This document shows, in pieces, positions 53,887-62,936 of a stretch of 64,000 nucleotides of DNA. Origin of the DNA: Corynebacterium sp. Marseille-P4321 (lineage in GTDB: Bacteria; Actinomycetota; Actinomycetes; Mycobacteriales; Mycobacteriaceae); contig NZ_CAHJXO010000003.1 in the NCBI RefSeq assembly GCF_903645305.1, forward strand, positions 124,001 to 188,000, read 5' to 3'. The first letter of the stretch is position 1, and each line of letters opens with the position of its first letter. The notes below the pieces were generated by a model. The model saw only the letters and a program-made list of their open reading frames with translations. It searched no databases and was not told the DNA's origin. Both the position numbers and the translations under genes were made by a program.

Positions 53887-54189
53887 ATGCCTATCTCCCC
53901 CGTCACCGCTGAGGTTGCGGAGGGCGTGCGCGACGCCGCGGTCGCCGTAGAGGGCGTGAAGACGCTCTACGGCGGACGCGTCGGCGAGATTGCGATGTAC
54001 CTGCCCGGTCAGCGCATCGAGGGTCTGCGTGCCGTCGAGCGCGACGGGAAACAGGGTTACGAAATCCATTTCACCTTCGACGTCGAGTCAGGCCGGGACA
54101 TCCCGTCTGTGGCGGAAGACGTGCGCAAGGCCGTCATGGACGCCGCAGATGTCGACTTTGTCGATGTCATCGCGGGCGACGCACAATAG
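53887..54189 (+). CDS. Short Asp23-cluster protein
   Basis: 100 residues, starting 2 bases after the Asp23 gene. Alpha/beta composition with VTAEVAEGVRDAAVAVEGVKTLYGG, resembling a shortened Asp23-like domain. No membrane segment. Function unknown; the operon position implies a role with the Asp23 assembly. Confidence 0.7.
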   Translation: MPISPVTAEVAEGVRDAAVAVEGVKTLYGGRVGEIAMYLPGQRIEGLRAVERDGKQGYEIHFTFDVESGRDIPSVAEDVRKAVMDAADVDFVDVIAGDAQ

Positions 54190-54255
54190 CGGTAGCTGAG
54201 CAAGCTGCCTACGCCCCGCCCCAACCTCTAAAACACACGAAAACGTGGTTCTCAC

Positions 54256-54456
54256 ATGAATATCTTTGCTAACAAGGCGCTCGTCGGCGTCATCATCGGT
54301 GTCGTCGTGGCTTTCTTTGTCACCTTCGGCGGCTGGGCAGGCCTGCTGTGGTTGCTGCTGTTCACCATCGTCGGTGGTGTCGTAGGTGCCCAGCTTGACG
54401 GCCGCGTGGACCTTGCCACCTTGATCGGCGGCGGAAACGGCAGAGGCCGAGGCTAA
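54256..54456 (+). CDS. DUF2273-like small membrane protein
   Basis: 66 residues with two close hydrophobic helices (VGVIIGVVVAFFVTFGGW and LLWLLLFTIVGGVVGA) and a Gly/Arg-rich tail. This is the size and plan of the small DUF2273 proteins that accompany Asp23 clusters. Its stop overlaps the ATG of the next gene. Confidence 0.75.
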   Translation: MNIFANKALVGVIIGVVVAFFVTFGGWAGLLWLLLFTIVGGVVGAQLDGRVDLATLIGGGNGRGRG

Positions 54457-55472
54457 TGGATACCACCTTCTACCACGTCAGCGAACGCACCGTTGAGCGC
54501 GTGGCCGAGGTGGCGGCCTCGTCGGTCCCGGGGTGCGAGGACATTGACGCCAAACTCGCGGGCTTAGCCGGCCGCAGCTTCCCGCGCATCGACGTGCGCT
54601 TGGATCAGCTCACCGGCACCGCGAATATCGAGGCCGAGATCGCCTGCGCCTACCCGGCACCGATTGCCGCTATCACCGACGCTGTGCGCGCCACCATCAT
54701 CGCCCACGTGCGAGCCTTAACCGGCGTGGATGTCGCACGAGTGAAGGTGACTGTGGCGAACGTCGAGGCGCTTGCCAGCGGTCGCCGTGTGACCTGGGAC
54801 GAAGTGGCGCACCACGAGGTGTTTGTCATTCCGGTGCCCATTGAGGTCACGCCTACGCAGGTCGTGCACCCGCAGACCAAGGAGCGCGAGGAGCTCACGC
54901 CTGTCAAGGTCAGCTCGAACATCGATGAGATGCGCGATGTGGTCACCCCGGCCCCGCCGGAAGTCGAACACATTGAAACTCCTGCGCCCGTTCTTGTTGC
55001 CAGCGTCGCAACACCGGAGCCGGTGGAGGTGGAGACCGAGATTTTCGCGCCCCCGCCGCCTGCTGCATACTCGCCGGAGGTTCCCGCACCGCGGCCACTT
55101 ACTGAGGTGCACACGTACCCCACAGAGGCCCGCGTACCATTCCCACCCGCCCCGGCCACCCCGTGGTCACCGACGTACCGGATCGCAGCAGTGCACTCCC
55201 CCTACGTGCCGCCGCAGGGGCCGCTCACACCGGTGGAGGTGCGAAACCCGGTCCGCGCAGAGCAGGTTTCGCTGCCCCTGCGCCCACCGATGCGCGAGGT
55301 GTCAATCAACCGCCCGCCGCAGCGGCCTGTCGAGGTGCGTTCCGAGTGGCGTCCAGCGCACATTGCCCCGCCACCGCCAACCCCGGTGTACGTGCCAAGT
55401 GCGCCTGCACCGCAGCCGTTGAAGGAAATCAGGATCGAACCGGTGGTGAAGTACTATGACCGCACCCGCTAA
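54456..55472 (+). CDS. Asp23-like protein with long Pro-rich C-terminus
   Basis: 338 residues. The first ~115 residues are an Asp23/Gls24-like domain (VAEVAASSVPGCEDIDAKLAG, IEAEIACAYPAPIAAITDAVRATIIAHVRALTGVD). Residues 120-338 are Pro/Val-rich with repeated Pro-Val/Pro-Ala motifs and are probably disordered; they may bind other cluster members or the wall. No signal peptide is visible. Confidence 0.75.
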   Translation: MDTTFYHVSERTVERVAEVAASSVPGCEDIDAKLAGLAGRSFPRIDVRLDQLTGTANIEAEIACAYPAPIAAITDAVRATIIAHVRALTGVDVARVKVTVANVEALASGRRVTWDEVAHHEVFVIPVPIEVTPTQVVHPQTKEREELTPVKVSSNIDEMRDVVTPAPPEVEHIETPAPVLVASVATPEPVEVETEIFAPPPPAAYSPEVPAPRPLTEVHTYPTEARVPFPPAPATPWSPTYRIAAVHSPYVPPQGPLTPVEVRNPVRAEQVSLPLRPPMREVSINRPPQRPVEVRSEWRPAHIAPPPPTPVYVPSAPAPQPLKEIRIEPVVKYYDRTR

Positions 55473-56193
55473 CGCGCAAGTTGCGCCAGAAGGCGTGCAC
55501 CAACCTGTCGGCCCGCACCCGGGCGATGAACCGTTGGGCAACCCAGGGTCGCGATGGGTATCGGTGATCACCAGCATCGTGCTCCTCGCGCTTGCTGGCG
55601 TTGCTGGGCGCGACCTCTGGTACCACTACTACCGGGACGAAGACCCGGGCCAGTCTTGGACCGGACAAGCCCTGGACTTCCTCGGCTCGTTTGTTTCCGA
55701 TGTAACGGCGGTGATCATCGCCGTGGTCCTAGCCCTTGTGGGGTTGTGGCTACTCGTGCTCGCGTTCAAGCCACGCCCCCGCACTCACGTGCGCGTCCAC
55801 TCCCCCGTGTCCATTTGGACCCGGCCCGTGGACATTGCGCGAAAGGCTACGGACGCCACGCGACGCGACACTGGAATGGACCATGTCCGGTCCAAGGCAA
55901 ACCGCAAGAAGGTAAGCGTTGAGGTCACCGACGACGGCAGTGGCTCGCAGTTGCAGGAGCGCGTCACGCGCTCGCTGAACAACGAGTTCAAGGGCCTCGC
56001 AACGCCGCCCGCCGTGGCCGTGAAGGTGCTGCCGAACCAGAACACACAAACCCCCGCGCCTCAGGACCGTACGACCGCAACTCAGCAGGCGGCCCAGCTG
56101 GACACCGCCCCGGCACAGCCCGAGGAGCAGGTGGTGGTCACCGAAACCACCACGACAACCACAACCGCGCCCGTGAAGGATGAGCAGCGATGA
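55456..56193 (+). CDS. Membrane protein of the Asp23 cluster (DUF6286-like)
   Basis: 245 residues with two transmembrane segments (WVSVITSIVLLALAGVAG about 33-50 and VTAVIIAVVLALVGLWLLVLAF about 82-103), then a cytosolic domain (VSVEVTDDGSGSQLQERVTRSL) and a Thr/Pro/Gln-rich tail. DUF6286 is the usual annotation for this slot of the actinobacterial cluster. It overlaps both neighbours by a few bases. Confidence 0.7.
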   Translation: MTAPANAQVAPEGVHQPVGPHPGDEPLGNPGSRWVSVITSIVLLALAGVAGRDLWYHYYRDEDPGQSWTGQALDFLGSFVSDVTAVIIAVVLALVGLWLLVLAFKPRPRTHVRVHSPVSIWTRPVDIARKATDATRRDTGMDHVRSKANRKKVSVEVTDDGSGSQLQERVTRSLNNEFKGLATPPAVAVKVLPNQNTQTPAPQDRTTATQQAAQLDTAPAQPEEQVVVTETTTTTTTAPVKDEQR

Positions 56194-56750
56194 CCAAGAC
56201 GATGTCGTTTTTCAACCGCCTGATCACCTTCCTCGTCGCGGTGCTGTGCATTCTCCTGGCGTTGGTACCCATTGCTGAGTACTGGGAAATCCCGTACTTG
56301 AGCGACGGGGTGCGCCAGCTCAACCGCAGTCAACTGAGCGACGTGCCGTATGAAAACTGGTTTATCAACGCCCTCATCGGCGCGACGATCGCTCTAGGCA
56401 TCCTTGGCCTATGGGTACTCCTGGCGAACATCCGCTCGCGCGCGTTTTCTAACCGCGAGATCATGCCAGCGGACCCGGAGCACGGCGAGACGCTGATCAA
56501 CGTGCAGCGTGTATCTGACGCGGCGTGCGACATGCTCAAAGGCGTCGACGAGGTGCACAACGCAACCAGCCGCGTAGCAATGGTGGGCCAGCGGCCGACC
56601 TCCACGTTCACCATCACAGCGAACCCCTCCTACCCCTTGGAGGACATCGTGCGGGTCGTTGAAGCAGCCGACCAAGACTTCCGCATGGCAAACCACACTA
56701 TGGAGATCGACACGGTGTGGAAGCTACAGCTCGATAGGGTTCCCGCTTAA
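56190..56750 (+). CDS. AmaP-like membrane anchor of the Asp23 cluster
   Basis: 186 residues with two transmembrane helices (LITFLVAVLCILLALVPIAEY and ALIGATIALGILGLWVLLANI) and a cytosolic domain (NVQRVSDAACDMLKGVDEVHNATSRVAMVG), the plan of AmaP, which anchors Asp23 to the membrane. ATGA overlap with the previous gene. Its 3' end overlaps the convergent gene at 56747 by 4 bases. Confidence 0.7.
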   Translation: MTKTMSFFNRLITFLVAVLCILLALVPIAEYWEIPYLSDGVRQLNRSQLSDVPYENWFINALIGATIALGILGLWVLLANIRSRAFSNREIMPADPEHGETLINVQRVSDAACDMLKGVDEVHNATSRVAMVGQRPTSTFTITANPSYPLEDIVRVVEAADQDFRMANHTMEIDTVWKLQLDRVPA

Positions 56751-57433
56751 ACCTCGACGAGCAGTACGCGCTCTACAGGCCCCAGCACCAGCGGCTCGCC
56801 GCCGCCGGCTGGGGCCACTTTCATGTGCGCACCCACCTCAATGCGCTCCCATGCGATTGTGGTCGCCTCGACTTCCCGGCGGCGCTGCTCCCACAGACGG
56901 ACCCGTTGGCCGATGAGCGCCCTGCGGCCGCCCTCCAACTGCACGAGCCAGCGGGCGTTCCCCACATCAACGCGTTTCAAGCTGTTAATGGAAGGTGCCG
57001 TTTCCTCATCTACACGCGCCACCAGTGTGACGACGCCTAAGCGGTGCTGCACGCCTTCCTCGTCAGTGAGCACCAAAGGGCGCCCCGGGCCGGCGGGTCT
57101 CATGGATTCGTAGCGCCAGATGCTCGGCATGCTGCCCGGGTTCGAGGCACTGCGCACCACCACCATGCTGTCCGGCGTGAGTGTGACCAACAGCGCAGGG
57201 GATGCGGTGGTGATGAGGATGGGGGTGGCCAACGGAGCGTCGATAAGCGAAGGATGCTCCTGACGCACCTTCGCGAGCAATTCAAGCAACTCCTCTTCCG
57301 TGCTCCCCCACGTCAGCCCCCTGTTGTGCAGCATGCCGATGAAGGCAGGCAGCGTGAGGTCGGGCTGGCCCTCCCAGGCATCTTGGAGGGCGCGGATTAT
57401 GCCCGGGATGCGGGTGGGGTCGTTATCGTGCAC
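56747..57433 (-). CDS. Conserved hypothetical protein downstream of the tuf terminator
   Basis: 228 residues from a GTG at 57433; a TTG further upstream (57457) is possible but lies in the tuf terminator. A -10-like TAAGCT (57442-57447) 8 bases before the GTG suggests a leaderless transcript. The N-terminal half is helical (IPGIIRALQDAWEGQPDLTL) and the C-terminal half beta-rich. No signal peptide, membrane segment or known motif. I do not recognise the family. Confidence 0.6.
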   Translation of the reverse strand: MHDNDPTRIPGIIRALQDAWEGQPDLTLPAFIGMLHNRGLTWGSTEEELLELLAKVRQEHPSLIDAPLATPILITTASPALLVTLTPDSMVVVRSASNPGSMPSIWRYESMRPAGPGRPLVLTDEEGVQHRLGVVTLVARVDEETAPSINSLKRVDVGNARWLVQLEGGRRALIGQRVRLWEQRRREVEATTIAWERIEVGAHMKVAPAGGGEPLVLGPVERVLLVEV

Positions 57434-57459
57434 GACACAAAAGCTTAGCAACGGCAAAA

Positions 57460-57485
57460 GCCGCCTCCCCTTGTGGAGAAGCGGC
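57460..57485 (-). terminator. Terminator of tuf
   Basis: GCCGCCTCCCC pairs with GGAGAAGCGGC apart from an internal mismatch, around TTGT. On the minus strand TTTTGCCGTT follows. It lies 42 bases after the tuf stop. Confidence 0.75.
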
Positions 57486-57527
57486 CTCTTACGCGGTTCG
57501 GGCTAGGCGCCCAAGCTCGGACTTTGA

Positions 57528-58718
57528 TTACTCGACGATCTTGGTAACGCGGCCAGCGCCGACGGTGCGGGAGCCCTCGCGGATAGCGAAGCGCAGGCCC
57601 TCGTCCATAGCGACCGGCTGGATCAGCTCGACGGACATCTCAACGTTGTCGCCCGGCATGACCATCTCGGTGCCCTCCGGCAGCTTCACAACACCGGTCA
57701 CGTCGGTGGTGCGGAAGTAGAACTGCGGACGGTAGTTGTCGAAGAACGGGGTGTGGCGGCCACCCTCGTCCTTGGACAGGACGTAGACGGAGCCCTCGAA
57801 CTTGGTGTGCGGGGTGTAAGCGCCCGGGTGGATGACAACCTGGCCACGCTCAACGTCCTCGCGCTTCAGACCACGGAGCAGCAGAGCGGCGTTGTCGCCG
57901 GCCTCAGCGGTGTCGAGAAGCTTGTTGAACATCTCGATGGAGGTAACGGTGGTCTTCTGGGACTTCTCGCGGATACCGATGATCTCGACCTCGTCGTTGA
58001 GGTTGAGCACACCGCGCTCCACACGACCGGTAACCACGGTACCGCGACCGGAAATGGTGAAGATGTCCTCGATCGGCATCAGGAACGGCTTGTCGGTCTC
58101 GCGCTCCGGGTCCGGGATAGCGTCGTCGCAGGCCTGCATGAGGTCCAGCACGGACTGAACCCACTTCTCATCGCCCTCAAGAGCCTTCAGAGCGGAGATG
58201 TGAACGATCGGAGCGTCCTCGTCGTAGTCCTGCTCAGCCAGCAGCTCGCGGACCTCCATCTCGACGAGCTCGATGATCTCCTCATCGTCAACCATGTCGC
58301 ACTTGTTCAGCGCAACAAGGATGTACGGAACGCCGACCTGGCGAGCGAGCAGCACGTGCTCACGGGTCTGCGGCATCGGGCCGTCGGTAGCAGCCACAAC
58401 GAGGATGGCGCCGTCCATCTGAGCCGCACCGGTGATCATGTTCTTGATGTAGTCGGCGTGGCCCGGGGCGTCCACGTGAGCGTAGTGGCGCTTCGGGGTG
58501 TTGTACTCCACGTGGGAGATGTTGATGGTGATGCCGCGCTCGCGCTCCTCCGGAGCCTTATCGATGGAGTCGAAGGCGAAGGCCTTGTTCTCCTCCGGGT
58601 AAGCGTCAGCCAGCACCTTGGTGATAGCGGCAGTGGTGGTGGTCTTGCCGTGGTCGACGTGACCGATGGTGCCGATGTTCACGTGCGGCTTAGAGCGCTC
58701 GAACTTTTCCTTAGACAA
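57528..58718 (-). CDS. tuf: Elongation factor Tu
   Basis: 396 residues. G1 GHVDHGKTT, the switch region [13 protein letters not shown]3 DAPGHADY, G4 NKCD, and all three domains full length. It delivers aminoacyl-tRNA to the ribosome. Separated from fusA by two hairpins and probably transcribed also from its own promoter. Only one tuf gene is present in the window. Confidence 0.98.
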   Translation of the reverse strand: MSKEKFERSKPHVNIGTIGHVDHGKTTTTAAITKVLADAYPEENKAFAFDSIDKAPEERERGITINISHVEYNTPKRHYAHVDAPGHADYIKNMITGAAQMDGAILVVAATDGPMPQTREHVLLARQVGVPYILVALNKCDMVDDEEIIELVEMEVRELLAEQDYDEDAPIVHISALKALEGDEKWVQSVLDLMQACDDAIPDPERETDKPFLMPIEDIFTISGRGTVVTGRVERGVLNLNDEVEIIGIREKSQKTTVTSIEMFNKLLDTAEAGDNAALLLRGLKREDVERGQVVIHPGAYTPHTKFEGSVYVLSKDEGGRHTPFFDNYRPQFYFRTTDVTGVVKLPEGTEMVMPGDNVEMSVELIQPVAMDEGLRFAIREGSRTVGAGRVTKIVE

Positions 58719-58793
58719 GGTATGTCCTCCTGGACTTCAGGTGGCTACGCGCTTGTCGCAACCACGTCGATTTACATTTGCCCCAAACGTCAT

Positions 58794-58799
58794 ACCCTA
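58794..58799 (-). promoter_or_regulatory. Candidate tuf -10 box
   Basis: TAGGGT on the minus strand, about 75 bases upstream of the tuf ATG and downstream of the fusA hairpins. No clear -35. Confidence 0.35.
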
Positions 58800-58913
58800 C
58801 TGGGCTTACGTAGGGGGCCATTTCACAATGTGCCAGTTACAAGATCCTAGATATCTAAGAGCCGTTTTTCAAACCGGCCGATCCTTGAAATACCGGATCA
58901 ACGAGAGGGTAAC

Positions 58914-58956
58914 GGCCGGCTGAAACTGCGGTTCTTCCCGCAACTTCAGCCCGGCC
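58914..58956 (-). terminator. Long hairpin downstream of fusA
   Basis: GGCCGG-CTGAA-GCGG arms pair with CCGC-TTCAG-CCGGCC arms across a short loop. It lacks a T tract but is very stable. A second perfect hairpin (8-bp stem GGGGCCGC/GCGGCCCC at 58967-58988) lies between it and the fusA stop. They probably reduce or regulate read-through into tuf. Confidence 0.55.
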
Positions 58957-59000
58957 CCTACCCTCCGGGGCCGCTGGCACGCGGCCCCTAGGGCAAAGGC

Positions 59001-61124
59001 CTATTTGTTGCCGTTGCGCTCGTCGATGATCTCCTGCGCCACGGACTGCGGAACCTCAGCGTAGGAGTCGAACACCATGGTGAAGTTCGCGCGGCCGGCG
59101 GTGGAAGAACGCAGGTCGCCGATGTAGCCGAACATCTCGGACAGCGGCACCTTCGCCTTGACCACCTTCGCGCCGGAGCGGTCCTCCATTGCGTACACCT
59201 GGCCACGGCGGGAGCTGATGTCGCCGTTGACCGTACCCATGTACTCCTCCGGAGTCACGACCTCGACGGCCATGACCGGCTCGAGCAGGACGGGCTTCGC
59301 CTTGGCGACGGCCTCCTTGAGCACCTGGGAGCCGGCGAGCTTGAACGCCATCTCGGAGGAGTCGACGTCGTGGTACGCGCCGTCCTCGAGGGTGGCCTTG
59401 ATGTTCACCAGCGGGTAGCCGGCGAGGTAGCCGTACTGCATAGCGTCCTGGATACCTGCGTCGACCGACGGGATGTACTCCTTCGGCACGCGACCACCGG
59501 TGACGGCGTTCTCGAACTTGTAGGTTGCGGATTCGCCTTCTTCCAGCTCCTCCGGCTCAGGGTTGTACGGCTCGATGGTGCAGATGACCTTCGCGAACTG
59601 GCCCGAACCACCGGTCTGCTTCTTGTGGGTGTAGTCCAGAGACTCGACCTTCTTGCGGATGGTCTCGCGGTACGCAACCTGCGGGGAACCGATGTTCGCC
59701 TCAACCTTGAATTCGCGCTTCATGCGGTCCACCAGCACGTCGAGGTGCAGCTCGCCCATGCCGCCGATAACGGTCTGGCCAGTCTCCTCGTCCAGCTGGA
59801 CGGTGAAGGTCGGGTCCTCTTCCGCCAGCTTCTGGATAGCGGTACCCAGCTTCTCCTGGTCGGCCTTGGTCTTCGGCTCGATGGCCACCTGAATAACCGG
59901 ATCCGGGAAGTCCATGGACTCCAGGATGATCGGGTGATCCGGGTTGCACAGGGTATCACCGGTGGTGGTTTCCTTCAGACCGATGAACGCGTAGATGTTA
60001 CCGGCGTCAGCGTGCTCGACCGGGTTCTCCTTGTTCGCGTGCATCTGGAAGAGCTTGCCCACGCGCTCCTTCTTGGACTTCGTGGAGTTGAGCATCTGCT
60101 CGCCCGGGATGGCCTGGCCGGAGTAGACGCGCACGTAGGTGAGCTTGCCGAAGAACGGGTGCACCGCAATCTTGAACGCCAGCGCGGAGAACGGCTCCTC
60201 GACGCTCGGCTTACGGGTCAGCTTCTCATCGCCGTCGACCGAGGTGCCGTGCACCTCGCCGATGTCCAGCGGGTTCGGCAGGTAGTCGACGATGGCGTCC
60301 AGGATCGGCTCGACGCCCTTGTTGCGGTACGCGGTACCGCAGAACACCGGGTAGATCTCGGAGTTCACGGTCATCTTGCGGATGGCGCCCTTGATCTCTT
60401 CCTTCGTCAGCTCCTCGCCGCCGAAGTACTTCTCCATAAGCTCCTCGTCGGACTCAGCGACCGTCTCGAGCAGCTTCTCGCGGTACTCGTCCGCGAGCTC
60501 CTGCAGGTCCGCCGGGATCTCCTCGATCTGCGGCGGAGTGCCGGTTTCGACACGGCCCGGCCACAGGAGTGCCTTCATCTCGATGAGGTCGATCACGCCG
60601 TCGAAGTCGTCCTCAGCGCCGATCGGAACCTGCATGACCAACGGCTTCGCGCCGAGGCGGTCGACGATGGTGCCGACGGTGTAGAAGAAGTCGGCGCCCA
60701 GCTTGTCCATCTTGTTGACGAAGCAGATGCGCGGCACGTCGTACTTCGCGGCCTGGCGCCACACCTGCTCGGACTGCGGCTCCACACCTTCCTTGCCGTC
60801 GAAGACGGCGACGGCGCCATCGAGCACGCGGAGGGAGCGCTCGACCTCAACGGTGAAGTCGACGTGGCCCGGGGTGTCGATGATGTTGATCTGGTTGCCC
60901 TCCCAGAAGCAGGTCACCGCGGCGGAGGTAATGGTGATGCCGCGCTCCTTCTCCTGCTCCATCCAGTCGGTGGTCGCGCCACCGTCGTGGGTCTCGCCCA
61001 CCTTGCGGTTGATACCCGTGTAGAACAGGATGCGCTCGGTGGTGGTGGTCTTACCAGCATCGATGTGGGCCATGATGCCGATGTTGCGGACCTTGTTCAG
61101 GTCCTTAAGCACTTCTTGTGCCAC
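59001..61124 (-). CDS. fusA: Elongation factor G
   Basis: 707 residues, GTG start. G1 AHIDAGKTT, the switch region [12 protein letters not shown]3 DTPGHVD, G4 NKMD, and domains IV-V ([33 protein letters not shown]). It catalyses translocation. It shares the 12-base leader word GGTATTAAACGT with infA. Confidence 0.98.
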   Translation of the reverse strand: MAQEVLKDLNKVRNIGIMAHIDAGKTTTTERILFYTGINRKVGETHDGGATTDWMEQEKERGITITSAAVTCFWEGNQINIIDTPGHVDFTVEVERSLRVLDGAVAVFDGKEGVEPQSEQVWRQAAKYDVPRICFVNKMDKLGADFFYTVGTIVDRLGAKPLVMQVPIGAEDDFDGVIDLIEMKALLWPGRVETGTPPQIEEIPADLQELADEYREKLLETVAESDEELMEKYFGGEELTKEEIKGAIRKMTVNSEIYPVFCGTAYRNKGVEPILDAIVDYLPNPLDIGEVHGTSVDGDEKLTRKPSVEEPFSALAFKIAVHPFFGKLTYVRVYSGQAIPGEQMLNSTKSKKERVGKLFQMHANKENPVEHADAGNIYAFIGLKETTTGDTLCNPDHPIILESMDFPDPVIQVAIEPKTKADQEKLGTAIQKLAEEDPTFTVQLDEETGQTVIGGMGELHLDVLVDRMKREFKVEANIGSPQVAYRETIRKKVESLDYTHKKQTGGSGQFAKVICTIEPYNPEPEELEEGESATYKFENAVTGGRVPKEYIPSVDAGIQDAMQYGYLAGYPLVNIKATLEDGAYHDVDSSEMAFKLAGSQVLKEAVAKAKPVLLEPVMAVEVVTPEEYMGTVNGDISSRRGQVYAMEDRSGAKVVKAKVPLSEMFGYIGDLRSSTAGRANFTMVFDSYAEVPQSVAQEIIDERNGNK

Positions 61125-61232
61125 GTTTAATACCCCAACTTTGTAGGTCGTCGACGCCTATGCAGCGCCGTGTCGGTCATTTGTCCTTGGTCAATTCTGC
61201 CATTGATCGTGCTCGTTGGCAGTGTGAGCTTG

Positions 61233-61298
61233 TGCTTATCAGCGAAAGAACCCGGACGCAGTCACATATGGCCGGGTTCTTCGAATCGTCGATAAGCA
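61233..61298 (-). terminator. Two-part hairpin between rpsG and fusA, containing a GCTTATCGACG copy
   Basis: The inner 10-bp stem AAGAACCCGG/CCGGGTTCTT (61246-61255 with 61272-61281, 16-base loop) is followed on the minus strand by TTTCGCTG. The outer arms TGCTTATC (61233-61240) and GATAAGCA (61291-61298) can also pair. The right outer arm is part of the dispersed word at 61287-61297. It could attenuate rpsLG-fusA transcription. Confidence 0.65.
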
Positions 61299-61312
61299 AA
61301 TCGCTCCTGGGA

Positions 61313-61780
61313 CTACCAGCGGTAGTGGGCGAAGGCGCGGTTGGCCTCAGCCATCTTGTGGGTGTCCTCGCGACGCTTCACGGACGCGCCAAGACCGTTG
61401 GATGCATCCAGGATCTCGTTAGCGAGGCGCTCCGTCATGGAGTTCTCGCGGCGCTGACGGGTGAACGTCACCATCCAACGCAGTGCGAGGGTGGTGGAAC
61501 GAGCCGGCTTCACGTCCACCGGCACCTGGTAGGTCGCGCCACCAACACGGCGGGAGCGAACCTCGAGGTCCGGGCGGATGTTGCCGATAGCCTTCTCTAG
61601 GGTGCCCACCGGGTCGGTGCCGGTCTTCTCGCGGCACTGCTCAAGCGCGCCGTACACGATGCGCTCGGCGGTGGACTTCTTGCCGTCCTGCAGGATCTTG
61701 TTCACCAGCATGGTGACCAGCTCAGAATCGTAAACCGGATCCTTAACTACGGGACGCTTCGGTGCTTGCTGCTTACGCAT
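61313..61780 (-). CDS. rpsG: 30S ribosomal protein S7
   Basis: 155 residues, starting [17 protein letters not shown], with the conserved [18 protein letters not shown]. Full length. It lies 3 bases after rpsL. Confidence 0.97.
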   Translation of the reverse strand: MRKQQAPKRPVVKDPVYDSELVTMLVNKILQDGKKSTAERIVYGALEQCREKTGTDPVGTLEKAIGNIRPDLEVRSRRVGGATYQVPVDVKPARSTTLALRWMVTFTRQRRENSMTERLANEILDASNGLGASVKRREDTHKMAEANRAFAHYRW

Positions 61781-61783
61781 TGT

Positions 61784-62155
61784 TTACTGCCCCTTCTTCG
61801 CGCCGTAACGGGAGCGAGCCTGCTTGCGGTCCTTGACGCCCTGGGTATCCAGCGCGCCGCGGATGATCTTGTAACGCACACCCGGCAGGTCCTTCACACG
61901 ACCACCGCGCACGAGCACCATGGAGTGCTCCTGCAGGTTGTGGCCCTCGCCCGGGATGTATGCGGAAACCTCGATGCCGGAGGTCAGGCGCACACGCGCG
62001 ACCTTACGGAGTGCAGAGTTCGGCTTCTTCGGGGTGGTGGTGTACACGCGGGTGCACACGCCGCGACGCTGCGGGGAACCCTTCAGCGCAGCGGTGGCCA
62101 CCTTCTGGCTCTTATCGGTGCGGCCCTTGCGGACCAGCTGCTGAATAGTAGGCAT
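61784..62155 (-). CDS. rpsL: 30S ribosomal protein S12
   Basis: 123 residues. [19 protein letters not shown] and [15 protein letters not shown] are wild type: both lysines whose change gives streptomycin resistance are unchanged. First gene of the str operon; its promoter lies in 62156-62461. Confidence 0.98.
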   Translation of the reverse strand: MPTIQQLVRKGRTDKSQKVATAALKGSPQRRGVCTRVYTTTPKKPNSALRKVARVRLTSGIEVSAYIPGEGHNLQEHSMVLVRGGRVKDLPGVRYKIIRGALDTQGVKDRKQARSRYGAKKGQ

Positions 62156-62461
62156 TCACGCTCTTTCTGTTTCGCGTCCCGCTTCACAGTGGCCGTACAT
62201 GCAAAAATGGGGGCTCTTCTCCGGGGCCCTGCCGTGTGCATGAACTACCTTGTGAGCGAGTCGCATGGAGTTCTTTGACCTTCGCACCGCGCGCTGGACG
62301 CGGGCGAAACCTCGGCAACGGTACCGCAAGAAATCGCCGGAAAGCAAATCGCTTCTCGACGATTCCCCGTACCATCATCCCCATGAACATCCCGCACTTG
62401 CCCCGCAAGCGCGCCGAAACACACTGAGCGCGAACGACGCATCGCAGCGCGGCTTTCCTGA
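62156..62461. other. 306-base region upstream of rpsL
   Basis: Leader and promoter region of the str operon. I cannot fix a -10 with confidence. It contains a near copy of the dispersed word (GCTTCTCGACG, one mismatch) at 62351-62361. No gene is evident. Confidence 0.4.
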
Positions 62462-62936
62462 TTACGGCGCCCCTGCGGCGCGCCCGACGAGTTCCCTGAT
62501 GCGCTCCGGCACGTCGCCGCTGAGCGACGCCACAGCGTAACCGGTGGGCCGCATGGGGCCGTCGTCAAGCCGTGCGGTGCCCTGGACCCCAAGGGTGGAG
62601 TAGCGCTCACCCCAACTTGGAAGCAACCTGCAGGAACACGACTGCACCTTCGCCGCTCTCCCACGCGGGCATCCCATACCAGGTGCACGCGTCGAGGTGG
62701 GGCCCTCCTTCGGTGGCGGGGTCTTGGTCGGGAGCGGGTATAGCGTCGATGAACGCCTGCAACGCCTCGAGATTCTTCGCTCTTTTGTGCCCGCCTTTCT
62801 CTCCGCGCAACTCTTCGGCCCGTTGCCGCATAGCCTCCCACTCGGCCGGGGTAAAACCAACTGCCAGACGCGCCGATGCTATGCGAGCGATTGCCCTAAA
62901 TTCCCCAGTAGTCTTACTCGGCAGCCTGGGGCTCAT
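62462..62936 (-). pseudogene. Frameshifted unknown gene between the CRISPR array and rpsL
   Basis: One frame reads ...EGAVVFLQVASKLG and then stops at 62607. A single extra base near 62609 hides the continuation ERYSTLGVQGTARLDDGPM, VASLSGDVPERIRELVGRAA, which ends at 62462. Removing that base gives one ORF of about 155 residues. The start is uncertain: the open frame reaches into the first CRISPR repeat, but an ATG at 62831 (MRQRAEELRGEKGGHKRAKN) is more plausible. No known domain. It is either a recent pseudogene or an assembly error. Confidence 0.5.

Larger units (their letters stand above)
1928..61297. repeat. Dispersed 11-bp word GCTTATCGACG, 15 exact copies
   Basis: Plus-strand GCTTATCGACG at 6887, 22094, 23348, 40043, 43766, 49556 and 53157. 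Its complement CGTCGATAAGC at 1928, 8781, 10110, 14198, 23752, 30635, 57238 and 61287. A 10-of-11 copy is at 45960. Most copies are inside genes, read in several frames; those at 22094, 23752, 53157 and 61287 are intergenic. Many are preceded by T (TTGCTTATCGACG). See findings. Confidence 0.9.

Noticed and set aside
59370-61130. Long plus-strand open frame (586 codons) antisense to fusA
   Set aside because: Exactly opposite EF-G with third-position GC bias; the protein is Leu/Val/Arg/Asp-rich nonsense.
1928-61297. Explaining the GCTTATCGACG word as DnaA boxes or parS
   Set aside because: The actinobacterial DnaA box (TTGTCCACA) and parS (TGTTTCACGTGAAACA) differ clearly, and neither would be spread through genes at 4-kb spacing.
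61784-62155. Streptomycin-resistance change in rpsL
   Set aside because: The PKKPNS and GRVKDLPGV regions carry the wild-type lysines.
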